Positions 10,301-20,321 of a DNA stretch of 40,842 nt are shown here, piece after piece. Source of the DNA: Diphasiastrum complanatum (lineage: Eukaryota > Streptophyta > Lycopodiopsida > Lycopodiales > Lycopodiaceae); contig MU835226.1 in the NCBI GenBank assembly GCA_029204225.1, positions 1 to 40,842 on the forward strand. The letters run 5' to 3'. The translations under genes and the position numbers were made by a program. A model generated the notes under the pieces. That model saw only the letters and a list, made by a program, of their open reading frames with translations. It searched no databases and was not told the origin of the DNA. Positions within the stretch are counted from its first letter, which is position 1; each line of letters opens with the position of its first letter.

Positions 10301-13300
10301 ATGGGGAGCATGATGTTCCCAACAGTCCTATGGTCTGCAGTTAAGAGCTCTGTCAGCTAATCGGAGACGATGACCATCAGGTATTCTTATGTGACTTTCA
10401 GTTTATTCCTGAAGTTTCTATTTCTAGTTCTATACAGCAGAAAATCAGTAAATTAAAAAACTTTATTGTCTAAATTTAAAGATGTTTTTCCTAAAGATTT
10501 GCCACATGGTTTGCCACCTAGCAGAGAGGTAGATCATGTAATAAACCTAGTACCAGGTACAGCACCTGTTTCTAAACCTTTGTATCGGGTCAGCCAAACA
10601 GAGGATGAAGAAATAACTAGGCAGTTAACAGATTATCTTGGGAAAGGCCAAATTCAGACCAGTAGTTCACCATGGGCCTCACCAGTCCTATTGGTGAAAA
10701 AGAAGGAGGGGTCCATGCGTCTTTGCGTAGATTACAGAGCCCTCAATAAAGTCACAATAAAGAATAAGTATCCTATGCCTCGGGCAGACGAGTTGTTTGA
10801 TTTTTCAGTAAAATAGACCTCAGATCGGGATATCATCAAGTCCGTATAAAGTCGGAAGATGTCTCGAAAACAGCTTTCAGGACTCGTCACGGTCATTATG
10901 AGTTTAAGGTGATGCCATTTGGGCTCACAAATGCTCCAGCTACCTTTATGACCTTGATGAACAGTGTCCTCAGACCATACTTGGGTAAGTTTGTAGTCGT
11001 ATTTTTAGATGACATCCTCGTCTACAGCAAAACGAGGAAGGAGCATCTAAAACACCTCAGAAAGGTGTTTCAACTGCTCAGAAAGCATAAGCTTTATGTT
11101 AAACAATCCAAATGTGAATTCTTCGTTGAAGAAGTAGCATATTTGGGTCACATTATCTCGTCAGATGGGATTAAGATGGACCCGAATAAGGTTTAAGCCA
11201 TACTCAGTTGGCTGAGACCTCAGAATATTTTGGAACTTCAGATCTTTCTTGGTTTGGCGGGATATTATAGACGATTTGTCAAGGAATATGCTCAGATAGC
11301 AGTTCCCATGACAAATCTTCTTAAGGGGAAGGGAAAGGAGTTTATTTGGGAGTCCGCACAGCAGGAGAGCTTTGATGCTCTCAAAACAGCCTTAGCTACA
11401 GCACCAGTTTTAAAAGTCGTCGACCCCAATCAGCCATTTGTGGTCAAAACAGATGCTAGCGACTTTGCAGTTGGTGTTGTGCTAACTCAGGGTGGACGAC
11501 CAGTTGCGTTCAAGAGTAAAAAACTCGAGCCAGTTCAGACTAGGTATAGTGCCTATGAAAAGGAACTCTTTTCTATAGTCCATGCCCTTAAGACTTGGAG
11601 GCATTATTTATATGGTGCCAACTTTGAGGTCCTAACAGACCATGAAAGTCTTAGATACCTTTGCAATCAACCTGAGCTTAGAGGTCGGAAAGCTCGTTGA
11701 GCAGAGTTGATGCAAGAGTTTGATATGTCTATCAGATATAGACGGGGAAAATTCAATACAGTAGCAGATGCCCTTAGCAGAATGCCTATGTTAAACGAGC
11801 TGAGTTTTACTCATATTCGTAATGAGTTACTCGAGTCCTTGAGAGGGAAGTGCCAGTATCCAGATTTTGTCTTAGAGGACCAAGACGGTTCTTAAGGGGG
11901 AGAGAGTGTTACGAGCTCGTGACCAGTGCTGAACCCTAGAGAACACAGATAGGTCAGATACCACAGTCAGGGTCGTGTCTAGCGTACACGACCAACAGGG
12001 CAAGACAGTGTGAGTAGTGTGCCCCAGCATGGTCCATAGCCATGGCGGGCCTAACACAGTCTAGGGACCCTATCAGCAGGACAAGGCCCCCAGTTGGGTC
12101 CCGACGTGCAGTCGGCCACGTCAGTGACACGTGGCCGACACTTGGCAGTTGCATGCTACCAGTCCTCACACTTGGCTAGGAGGGGCTTACTCTATATCAA
12201 GGAGTAGGCAAGGTTGGGTGGATCAATTAGTGTTTGCCCTACTGTGGTGTTAGGATCTATTACAATTAGGGAAGTTTTTTATTTTTTTTGTAAGCCTGTC
12301 CCCCTGTTCCCAAGAGTCATCTTCATCCATATACCCTTCTCTAGAACCAAATACTTGGTAGCTATACAATTACACAATCGTTTAGTTTCATCCAAGATCT
12401 TCTCAGGTTCGGAATGGATTATACCAGATAACTCTTTCGACAAGCCCAATAAACCTAGGTGATCCCTTTCACGTAGACTTGTCTATGTCGCCTAACGTGA
12501 AATACTGGGTACAATTGAGTTCCTTTCAGAAGTTCTAATTGGTAAGCTAATAATTTGCTTGTTGGTTCAAGAATCCTTTGAGATTTTCAAATTCACCCAA
12601 TCTCCCCAATTGTAGATTATCAGAAGAAGAAGAAAAAAGAAAAGAATAATCACATTTCCAAGAATCATTGTCTTTGGATGTCATCCTGACCTAACGATCA
12701 AATATTTTGATTCCTAACGGATGTGCTAGCTTAGACTAATGGCCAATTCCATCTGGAATTTTGAGACAACTGGGTTTCCAATTCAAGGATGGCCTTTGCA
12801 TCTGTCTTAAAAAGGTGGTCAATGGTATACCACCAACTACAATAACTAGTCAAGATCCAATTTTTAAGGGCTTCTAGTCATTTGGGTTTATATCTGTAGA
12901 CCCACTCCGTGACCTTCCAGAAGCGAAAAACTGGAACTAGTTAACCATATTTGCCATTCGGCCGTCACAGTACATTCTTCTTTTAGGAAAATGCAAAACA
13001 TAGTTAGTACATTCCAGTTTTTATAGTCATGCATTTTGCAACCCAATTTTTTTCTGAAATGCAATATGACAAAAAAAAAATCTGCCAAATACTGACAAGA
13101 ATTGTTCAAAATGCTTCAGAGAAAAAAATTCATTTCCTCCATCCCTTGTGAAAAAAACCTCAAAATAATCCCCCCCCCCCCTCCCCCTTCTCTCTCACCC
13201 TTGCAAGGATCACATCATAGTGACTAGGGAACGGGAACGGGAACAAAAAAGTCCCTGAAAAAATGGGAACGGGAATGGGAATGCCACATCACGTCCAATA

Positions 13301-16300
13301 AGCAGTTCCGGATGTCCGGCCAACATATTTTGTAGAGCTAATTAGTTTTAGCTATATATCTAAAAAAGGAGCTAAATTTTCCTTTTTGGCATGTGAATTA
13401 TTCCCTGTAAAGTTGACTAAACCAATTTCTAACTAAAAGAAACCTTAGTAGCTTCCTTGCAAAAAGTCACACATGGTATTGGTTTCATTTACAACTTTTA
13501 TGCAAGATTGTAAGCATGGATACCATTGTAAAGCCCTATTCCAAGGATCAAACTAGGATATTGATACCAAGGGGAACAAAAAGAAACAAATGATGGATCA
13601 AACTGACCCAACCAAACCTAGATCAATTAGATCTAAACCTCGAGCTATGAAACACTAGCAATGGCTCAAAGGTATGAGACAGTGAGAGAAGTAAAAACAG
13701 CCATGCATGTCATTTTTTCAACTGAATAATTAATTCCCAACCCAGATCCGTCACAAGGTAGGAGATGTCAATCCATCAGCATGTAACTACCATCACATAG
13801 CCAAGCTCACCCCCTCTCCAAAAGAGGCCTATAGGTATACTTATACCCTCCGAGGCTTCTCCTCAACTAGGAGTGAAATGTGACACATCATTGGGATAGC
13901 TCAACAGCCTATAACTGAGCCACATCAGCCACTCTTGTGAGTCACTGCTAGCACCATGCAAATCCACCATCAAGACGTTTAGGCCTCTAAACCATTAATT
14001 ATGACTATAATACCATGAGGGCCCCAACCCCTCATAGCCATAACAATTTACGGGTCTAGATAGGCCCTCTGATCGCCTTATGGAGTTTGAGTCTAGGGTC
14101 TGATCTTTGTGGGCATGACAGTATCAACAGGCTCAGGCTGGGGGAAAGGCAATGTGGGGGTCTTAATCATGTTCTCATGATGAGATGTAGACATCTTGAG
14201 ACTCTCGAAGGTGGTAGTTAGAGGAAAGGATTTCCCTCCTTGCTTTTGGAAGCATGGCCTTGAGTCATGACAGGATGGGTCTTTGCTTTTTGGTCTATTT
14301 CCCCATCCATCACAAAGGAGGTCTTGTTATTAAGGTCCAAGGGTTCCAATGATGGGTTAATGAGATGGTCTACCTCTACATTGGGAGCATTTTTGGAAAT
14401 TGATGTGCATGCCCACCTTTCATATTGAAGGGCTTTTTTTATTTTTAACTTTCAAAAGACATGTATGTCTCAAGGCTACCTTTTAATATAAAAATGTGTT
14501 GTAGGAGGACATTTTTACATTTGGACCTCATATGAAGTTTGACTTTAAAATTTTAACTTTCAAATAAAAAAGTAATGTTTATGTTTTGCTTTCAGTTGAC
14601 ACTTCATTAAAATTGTTGCCTTTCTTTGAAAGGCAAATAGGCCTTTGACATGCATTACAAGTTGCAAATGCCAACCTAGCCTAGTTGGTGGGACGAATAG
14701 TTCTACAAAGAGTTGGTCAGCCAGGGCCATGGAAGGCTAGTTTCATACAAGGGGAAAATGTAGTTAAAGGTGGCAAGGCAAGAAGAGTTTAGACTACCAA
14801 TATGTTCAATAGGGGAACAAATCAAGATAAGAGTCGAAGAAAAAACAGCTAGCGAGGGGGCTGATAACAACAAAAAAGGAGCCAGAATACCAAAGGACCA
14901 ACCGGATAGATTTGTTAGTTCAATGAGGAAGACAGTGTGAATTTACATAAAGTCATACCTGAATGCGTGTAGTAGACTCATCCTGAGAGGTTGTCATATT
15001 CGTTTCTTCCACTTTGCTTAGCCACAAACCCTAATGGCCTTATGATTGAAGAGCAATAATCTCAAGTTAATTCTGTACTACTTTCTAATAGTAAAGCAAT
15101 GCATGGCAAACCGTCGATTTCTAACAAGTATTAGAAAGATCTATACTTATTTGCCGATGGCTTCTCTTCTTGATTACAAGAATCCGTAAACATCGATCAC
15201 ATTACGTAATTGTCTTACAATCTTATTTAGAACTCTTTTACTTGAGGACAAGCATGGTTCTAACCAAAGATGCGTTAGATGAGTGAACTTACCTCTCTTG
15301 AGAGCTTCGTTTGCTGTCCCTTACTAGGCAAAGGGAAAGCCTTATGTAGAAATAGTGTAGAGCAGTGAGAACGTACTGTAGAACACCGGGATTTGGGCGC
15401 CCATATAGCTTATGCAAGGCAACACATTCATTGTAACTAAAGACCAAGCATTGCCTACAGAAGCAGCAATCTACTACTGGCAACATATTGCATAAATCCC
15501 ACATAATATATGTGACTCACTATCAAACCAGCGATCTGCAGCTGTCAAAAAATTAGCATTTTGGAAGGCGCACTCCCATCAGAATGCAGCGCTTCAATAT
15601 ATGATGAAGTCCACTAAAAAACTGCGGGCCACTACTTTGTGGAACAGCGATCTACTGTTGTTAATAGATCCGTGAAAATGTAGACAGCAAAGTGAATTGC
15701 TTCAATAGCAATGAAAGCAATGCTCAAAGTGTATACCAATTTTGCAAATATGCAAAGCCTGCAGACTGTTTGTAGTCCAGTGCTCCTCTGTAGGTGTCAA
15801 ACCTACTTGCTTGTCAAAAAGATTTACTCATTTGAGAGACAAAGAGCACATCCTAGTGTAAATGCCCACCATTGGATTATGAGACCTAATAGAGGATAAA
15901 TCTTAGCCGTGGAACAAGATTGCTTGAGGTGCAAGTTCCCTCCAAGAAACAAAGTTTGAATGTTGGTGCCTTATAAGTCCGAGTAAGTCCCAAATACTTC
16001 GGTGCTCTTGATGGGGTGGAAAGCCAAGAGTTTAACAGGGATTAGCATAGTTAAATAGAGTCCATGAGAGAGAGAGAGAGAGAGATCAATGAAAGCAGGA
16101 ACACAAAAATTCCTCTTTGGAGAGATGGATCTTCCCAAGAAAGTGCCCTATAATCATAGCTACCGATATGACATTATATGAAGCTTAGATGACAACATGA
16201 TAGCAAATAGTAAATTCTTACAAGAACAATGAACATCATGTCATAAATGGCTATGCCCCTTCAAGGAATAGCATGATTAGTCCCCACAATCAATAAGCCA

Positions 16301-19300
16301 CCAAATGAAGTGCAAGGACTCCATTTATTGGCCCAGTTCCTTAAGGTTCTGTGTGTGTCCCTAACACTTCCTTTGGTAGTAAACTGCGTTTTCTCCAATT
16401 CATCTTCTCTTTGAAGTATCTTCATCTTTTGTATGAAACGGAAATAGTAAAAGCAATTATTTTTCAAACTTGTTATTGTTGTATTGTGCTCATCTCAAAG
16501 GGACAGAAAATGTAGTTCAAAGGATTGCCATTAGAGAGATTGTTACTTATTTGAGATGAAATTGATTCTTATAATAGTTTTAAAATATATTTGTCATATA
16601 TTTTGGTCATCAACAGCAGATGTCTCCGCAGGCTTCTAATCCAAAACACTAACTTCAAAAGCTAGGGTTCTTAAAAATTGGATCTACTAAGATTCAGTTG
16701 ATTAGAAGACTTATTAACTTGATTTACAATGTTGCAAGAATTGCAACTCACTAAGCCATGTGTCCTTTGGCTCGGGGGCCCTGCATTTTGTCTGTCATGG
16801 CATTTATACAAAGTTGTGGCCTTTATATTAATCTCTGTTTGTCACAAATACTTTTCCAGTTAGAGTAAATCAGTTGTTTAAGAAATAGTGGTTCTCTATC
16901 TTACTCTCCCAAGTACCCCATTTTGGAATCCTGCAAACCAGGATCATTGTTGGAGCTCCTGTCCTAACTCACATTCTGTATACTATTGGAAAAACTATCA
17001 GCCTGACATAGTGCTTGGAAAAATCGATGCAAATAAGATTGGAACTCGGCTAGAATGCAAGTAATTAACCTCTTCTTCCTGCTCAGTGCCTTTGCAACTT
17101 AATATTGCTTTACCTTGGTGAAGCCAGATTGTGAGAATTTTTGTGTCAATTAAGATCATCAAACCTTACATCCTCATGTTCATTCCATCAGGATAGGTCT
17201 TAATGATCTGCCAACACTGTAGGATAATGCCGCAAGATTTTCATAGAGTGGACAATAGTCAAATTTTTCTTTTCAAGGCCGATCCATATTCTTGCTTTCA
17301 GTAGCTGCAGATCTAAACTCCAGATACAAAGTCGCTTGCATCTATTTCCACTTCAAAGTACTCAATAGATTCTGCAACATTTAATATTGGGACTATTGAC
17401 ATAATCAACTAAGATGCTCATATTACTCTTTCTTCACTTTTTCAAGAACATTCGTTAAATGAAGTGCAATCTCCTTGGGTGAACTTGATATAGAAACTTG
17501 GAATCCTGGAAAAGGTCTTTCTTTCCTTTTAGGAAAGGCCGTTCACTTACCTTTTGCATTTAATTTCATTTTTGTGACTACTGATGAAATTTCCAAGATA
17601 CTCAAATTCTTTTGGAAGAACGCATACTTTGACTCGTTAGCGCAAAGTTCCTTCTGCCTCAAAATGTTCAAAATGCTCTTGAACTGCATGCCAAACTCTA
17701 GATTGCTAACTCACCAGCCATTTTTGGATTGAATCGTTTCCATCCCCTAGCCTTAAGAGATAAAACAGAGCACAACGAGCTTAGATGGAGATGTCAAGGC
17801 ATTGACCTCCCATACAACTTAGCATCTTTCCAAGTGGGATTTCTGGTCATTAGTTCCACAAAACAATCTGATTCCAGACCTCAGGTTGAAGCCACAGGGG
17901 CCTGTTTAACTGTTGCATATGTCTCATTACATAATATAGGAGGTAGTAGGTGAGAAGTGGGAAATCATGCAATAACATTTTTGCTGCTATCATGGATTAA
18001 CTACCTCATGTACTTGCAAACATCTATAGTTAAAACATATGAAGTTGGAGAACACTTGAATCAGTAATCATATTTAGAGGACAAGGTAAACAGAAATTGT
18101 GAAATAGTTAACATAACATGCCTTCAAGGAAGATGAGTTAGTGAATCTTTTCTAGAGAAGCCTTGAAGAGATTGTGTAATGAGAAAATGGAGAAAGGTCA
18201 GTGGCCGAAAGGAGGTGCTTAAGGGGTGTTTACTTCTATACAGTTGTGAAGGGCAGGGGGATTAGGTGCAGACAAAGTTGAGACTTCTGAGGTTATAACT
18301 TTGAATGTAAAGAACAAGGTGACTTGATGTTGTTGAATCAAAGAAACGTAAAAGAATCCCTATAAAATGGATGATCCATAATATGTACATAAAACCTACC
18401 ACTGAGGTATGCATGCTACTTTGAGCTGTAAAAAGCGTGGCAGTGGACTAATTATTCTCTTAGAAAAGTTTCACTCTTGTAAGGGGAAAACCTTTTTGGA
18501 GATTAAGCTGTTATACAGTTAGCTCAAGGAAGAAAGAAGTGGACGCTGAAAATAGGAGCACAATTCCTTATAGGCGATTGGATAATAGGGAAGAAAATTG
18601 CAGTGGTACAAGTGCTTGTATTGACAAAAGGGGTAATTTTGTATTCTAAGAGAGCTGAGATATTTAGTCGTGATGGATACTCACCATGTGATGCTCATTC
18701 TGCAGGTTGCATTGCTAGGGGCATCTAAGACATGATTCCGACAAAACAAAGTCAAAGCTATTGATGATCATTACTAGCACTATTGGAAAGCAAATAAAAG
18801 AGGATAGATTTAAACAACGACACATGCATGTTTAGTGGTGAATGTACGTTTTAAGAAGGATGTCATCATGTACATACTTTGTAACATTGTTTCAAGCATT
18901 CAGATGCTTGGAACAAGCCATGTTTAAACATCATAAATGGAGGAACTTTATCATAGAAAGATCAAGCAGTATGAAACTACTTGACATCTGAAGTATTGTA
19001 GATGAAATAGATCCATCTCTTGCTGGTCCTGGTGGAAATTAGAAAAGATGTTCATGATCCTATAAGAATGAAGACACCAACTCTCTTCAATTCCACCATA
19101 GACATATTGTTGTCATCTTATTCTTGACTTGTGAATGGTGATATTGTGAAAATTTTCAAGACAGCTAGTATGGTGATTCATCAGTCTTGGGCATCAGGGA
19201 GTCGAAGTTGTCAGAAACTGAAGGGATATACGCAGATACAGATGGTCACATTAATTATGGAGAGTGAATGGTCACAAAAATCAACATTTTTTAAGTCATG

Positions 19301-20321
19301 TTTCCTAATGAGCTATTGGACTGACATGAGTTATGAATGGCTGTAGGGCTGGTAATTATGAGTCTGCATTGGAGAAGTTCGAATCTGTTCTGGGCTTGAA
19401 GCCAGAACCAAGGGAAGAAGCAGTTGCAAGTTATAATGTTGCCTGCTGTTATTCGAAGCTCAATCAGGTATGATCTCGCATCAGCAGTAGCCGTTGCACT
19501 GTTTATCCTTCTGAGGCAAGTGCCTTCTTGACAAGGCCAGCTTCTGTATGAAATTTCAATGTCTCTTAAATGTCTTGGTTGGAACTTGGAACCTTTTATT
19601 TTCCATGTATTTCTGCACGGCACACATGTTAATTTTATTCTACAGCAGCGTTTTGCGTATTCTATGTAGCTTTTCCTGAAAATGAGCCTTTACCGCTGAA
19701 CATGTCAGATAGCGGATATATTCTGAAGCTTAAAATATACAACAAATAAAAATCGAAAGGATCCTAGTGACCTGGATATATAGTATTGTAGTAATTACTT
19801 CTTTTACACAGGTTGAGGCTGGCTTATCAGCTCTTGAAGAAGCAATGGAAGCAGGATTTGATGATTTCAAGGTTTGTGGTACTATCCTATCGTTATGCTC
19901 TAAGTTTGAAATTATAAATCTTCTCAACAGATTTTTCCGTGCATCAAATTAAATTCTATGCATTGAAACGGAAATACGACGTCTTTGATATCCGGCTACT
20001 GATCTCAAGCTGCGGATAAAAGAAAATGCATCCTATAATGCCTAGAGAGTTTGCTTGTCCTTCCTAAGTTCACTGGTTTGATAAGTGTCTCAAGATTTCG
20101 TCTCATTCACATGGCTTCTCAGTGATACGTTTATTTCGTCACCGAGGACTAAATTATATGGAATATTGTATGTGCAGACAATCCGGATGGATCCAGACCT
20201 TCAAACATTAAGGAATTCGGAGAAATTCAAACCTGTTATTGAAAAGTTTGATGAGTCTTTCATCAACGAGAATGTTGTGGATGCGCTAAAAAATGTGTTT
20301 GGAATTTTTGGCAAGAAGTAG
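3903..20321 (+). CDS. MET1: MET1/ZKT-like thylakoid PDZ-TPR protein (7 exons)
   Basis: Nuclear gene for a chloroplast protein. Exons: 3903?-4332, 5482-5588, 6340-6428, 7341-7417, 19347-19467, 19812-19871, 20178-20321 (TAG stop). From 4049 these total 882 nt, 293 residues plus stop, in one frame. Order: disordered N-terminus with acidic [12 protein letters not shown]-like domain ([15 protein letters not shown], then GGSA and GDKV), conserved [16 protein letters not shown] block, charged linker ([12 protein letters not shown]), TPR helices ([35 protein letters not shown]) and a conserved C-terminus ([16 protein letters not shown]). Arabidopsis MET1 is known as a peripheral thylakoid protein that contacts photosystem II core proteins and supports supercomplex assembly. 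The start is unresolved: ATG 3903 is out of frame with the PDZ. Intron 4 is 11,929 nt. Confidence 0.92.
4333..5481 (+). other. MET1: MET1 intron 1
   Basis: 1149-nt intron. Donor GTTGCC, acceptor CTGCCTGCAG. It splits the Ser codon between the PDZ domain and the WPAAEYGR block. No mobile element recognised inside. Confidence 0.85.
5482..5588 (+). CDS. MET1: MET1 exon 2: conserved WPAAEYGR block
   Basis: Opens with the end of a split Ser codon, then [18 protein letters not shown] and TIRQRVG. This is the most conserved stretch of the family, following the PDZ domain. The donor G|GTTGGT splits a Gly codon. Confidence 0.92.
5589..6339 (+). other. MET1: MET1 intron 2
   Basis: 751 nt with GT donor and TTGGCAG acceptor. 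Short open frames in it (for example near 5900-6140) are not conserved-looking and are ignored. Confidence 0.85.
6340..6428 (+). CDS. MET1: MET1 exon 3: charged linker
   Basis: Encodes [16 protein letters not shown], then an alanine- and asparagine-rich stretch ending REIQ before donor GTGAGT. It corresponds to the helical linker between PDZ and TPR parts. Confidence 0.9.
6429..7340 (+). other. MET1: MET1 intron 3
   Basis: 912 nt, donor GTGAGT, acceptor CTATTTCAG. Holds a dense group of inverted ACGGTTC/GAACCGT motifs at 6690-6760, listed separately. Confidence 0.85.
6690..6760. repeat. Nested inverted repeats in intron 3
   Basis: CTGAGAACCGTG (6727-6738) and its exact complement CACGGTTCTCAG (6749-6760) form a 12-bp stem with a 10-nt loop. 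ACGGTTCACC (6690-6699) also pairs with GGTGAACCGT (6738-6747), and ACGGTT...AACCGT (6721-6737) forms a smaller stem. The structures are mutually exclusive. Possibly the end of a small DNA element. Confidence 0.8.
7341..7417 (+). CDS. MET1: MET1 exon 4: linker into the first TPR helix
   Basis: Encodes [18 protein letters not shown] then NEGLKLYK, the charged helix leading into the TPR region. Donor AA|GTAATT splits the Lys codon completed 11.9 kb downstream in exon 5. Confidence 0.9.
8170..8620 (-). pseudogene. LINE (non-LTR) reverse transcriptase relic
   Basis: On the minus strand the fragment reads, in order, [19 protein letters not shown], then after a one-base frame change [12 protein letters not shown] (motif A, 8474-8510), and finally YVDDVAIIA (the catalytic YxDD box, 8231-8242). 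This order and spacing is that of plant LINE reverse transcriptases, whose usual box A is FVDFxKAFD. The region between the two boxes is shortened and broken by stops. The 5' endonuclease and 3' poly-A tail are not visible. Long dead. Confidence 0.75.
8748..9829 (+). pseudogene. Gypsy gag (capsid and zinc knuckle), one frameshift
   Basis: ATG 8748 opens an acidic N-terminal region. The frame shifts near 8990 and continues in 8993-9829 with the capsid (Retrotrans_gag) core around [15 protein letters not shown] and [12 protein letters not shown] lysine-rich stretch and a CCHC zinc knuckle, [14 protein letters not shown], follow at about 9727-9768. In this family the knuckle binds the element's RNA during particle assembly. 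A single indel separates the two parts; otherwise gag is well preserved. Confidence 0.85.
9830..10465 (+). pseudogene. Gypsy protease remnant
   Basis: About 9990-10050 codes [10 protein letters not shown] followed by NYQKYL. This is the retropepsin active-site region, normally D-[ST/D]-G-A-[TS]-H; here the residue after GA is Ile. The rest is broken by stops and frame changes, though an IVLGRDWL-like block survives near 10195. The enzyme would be non-functional. Confidence 0.6.
10466..11895 (+). pseudogene. Gypsy RT-RNase H, integrase deleted
   Basis: Segments 10466-10816, about 10810-11196, 11230-11700 and 11707-11895 form RT then RNase H. Visible motifs are [32 protein letters not shown] (after an indel near 10800), [12 protein letters not shown], the catalytic [10 protein letters not shown], the RNase H start [10 protein letters not shown] and ADALSR. 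Stops interrupt at 11194 (TAA) and 11698 (TGA). After ADALSR only about 35 codons remain before the PPT, ending [10 protein letters not shown], which resembles the last residues of a chromovirus integrase/chromodomain. The integrase core is therefore missing by an internal deletion near 11850. Confidence 0.85.
11894..11906 (+). promoter_or_regulatory. Gypsy polypurine tract
   Basis: AAGGGGGAGAGAG lies directly before TGTTACGAGC, the expected position of the plus-strand DNA primer next to a 3' LTR. Confidence 0.75.
11907..12480 (+). repeat. Gypsy 3' LTR (right edge not defined)
   Basis: Starts TGTTACGAGCTCGTGACC immediately after the PPT. A TATA-like CTCTATATCAAGG lies at about 12190. No terminal ...CA partner matching the start was recognised, so the end near 12480 is a guess. 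No second copy lies in the window. Confidence 0.5.
12481..17039. other. Intron 4 middle section, no recognised gene
   Basis: AT-rich spacer. A poly-C run lies at about 13170-13187, GGGAAC/GGGAAT repeats at 13227-13282, and a short (GA)10 at 16066-16085. A minus-strand stretch near 14290-14400 reads as protein-like ([17 protein letters not shown]) but has no recognisable family. Nothing else is supported. Confidence 0.4.
13227..13282 (+). repeat. GGGAAC/GGGAAT hexamer repeats
   Basis: Three GGGAAC units at 13227-13244, then GGGAAC GGGAAT GGGAAT at 13265-13282. The preceding CATAGTGACTAGGGAACG resembles CATAGTGAGCAAGGAACG at 8612-8629 on the other side of the gypsy element. Confidence 0.7.
17040..17710 (-). 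pseudogene. Ancient Ty3/gypsy RT C-terminus and RNase H relic
   Basis: On the minus strand, in correct order: [11 protein letters not shown] and, after a frame change, [11 protein letters not shown] (RT thumb, about 17680-17590); then [10 protein letters not shown] (RNase H first Asp, 17360-17328), [12 protein letters not shown] (about 17258-17221) and VAKALSRKK (17098-17072, normally ADALSRK). Stops and indels occur every few dozen codons. Opposite in orientation and far more decayed than the gypsy element at 8748. No LTRs visible. Confidence 0.7.
17711..19346. other. Intron 4 right section, no recognised gene
   Basis: Spacer up to the exon 5 acceptor. Short open frames (for example 17729-17953) show no family pattern. 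Upstream parts of the minus-strand gypsy relic may extend here but could not be recognised. Confidence 0.35.
19347..19467 (+). CDS. MET1: MET1 exon 5: TPR helices
   Basis: Completes the split Lys codon and encodes [18 protein letters not shown], then [18 protein letters not shown]: the A and B helices of a TPR repeat and the start of the next. The donor CAG|GTATGA lies at 19467/19468. Confidence 0.93.
19468..19811 (+). other. MET1: MET1 intron 5
   Basis: 344 nt, donor GTATGA, acceptor TTTTACACAG, phase 0. Nothing else seen. Confidence 0.85.
19812..19871 (+). CDS. MET1: MET1 exon 6: TPR helix
   Basis: Exactly 20 codons, from [15 protein letters not shown] to DDFK, the second TPR's A helix. 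Flanked by CACAG and AAG|GTTTGT. Confidence 0.93.
19872..20177 (+). other. MET1: MET1 intron 6
   Basis: 306 nt, donor GTTTGT, acceptor ATGTGCAG, phase 0. Nothing else seen. Confidence 0.85.
20178..20321 (+). CDS. MET1: MET1 exon 7: conserved C-terminus and stop
   Basis: Encodes [18 protein letters not shown], then [14 protein letters not shown] and a lysine-ended tail GIFGKK before TAG. The R-DPDL and FDESFIN blocks are typical of the family's C-terminus. Confidence 0.93.
   Translation, partial: TIRMDPDLQTLRNSEKFKPVIEKFDESFINENVVDALKNVFGIFGKK

Larger units (their letters stand above)
8748..12480 (+). mobile_element. Ty3/gypsy retrotransposon, 5' LTR and integrase lost
   Basis: Internal region 8748-11895 codes gag, protease remnant, RT and RNase H, followed by a PPT and the start of a 3' LTR at 11907. 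No matching 5' LTR lies upstream; the LINE relic begins about 130 nt before gag. The right edge is uncertain because the LTR end was not recognised. The element sits in the sense direction of MET1 intron 4. Confidence 0.8.
7418..19346 (+). other. MET1: MET1 intron 4, 11,929 nt, filled with retroelement relics
   Basis: Bounded by donor AA|GTAATT and acceptor GGCTGTAG|GG, which rejoin a Lys codon in frame. Contents from left to right: spacer, LINE relic (minus), gypsy element (plus), poly-C and GGGAAC repeats, unrecognised spacer, old gypsy relic (minus), spacer. Introns of this size are common in gymnosperms and rare in compact plant genomes. Confidence 0.88.

Noticed and set aside
17475-17953. 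Two plus-strand open frames of 74-85 codons
   Set aside because: The left one overlaps the minus-strand gypsy relic; neither has recognisable motifs.
19291-19623. 110-codon open frame on the minus strand
   Set aside because: Antisense to MET1 exon 5 and its splice sites.
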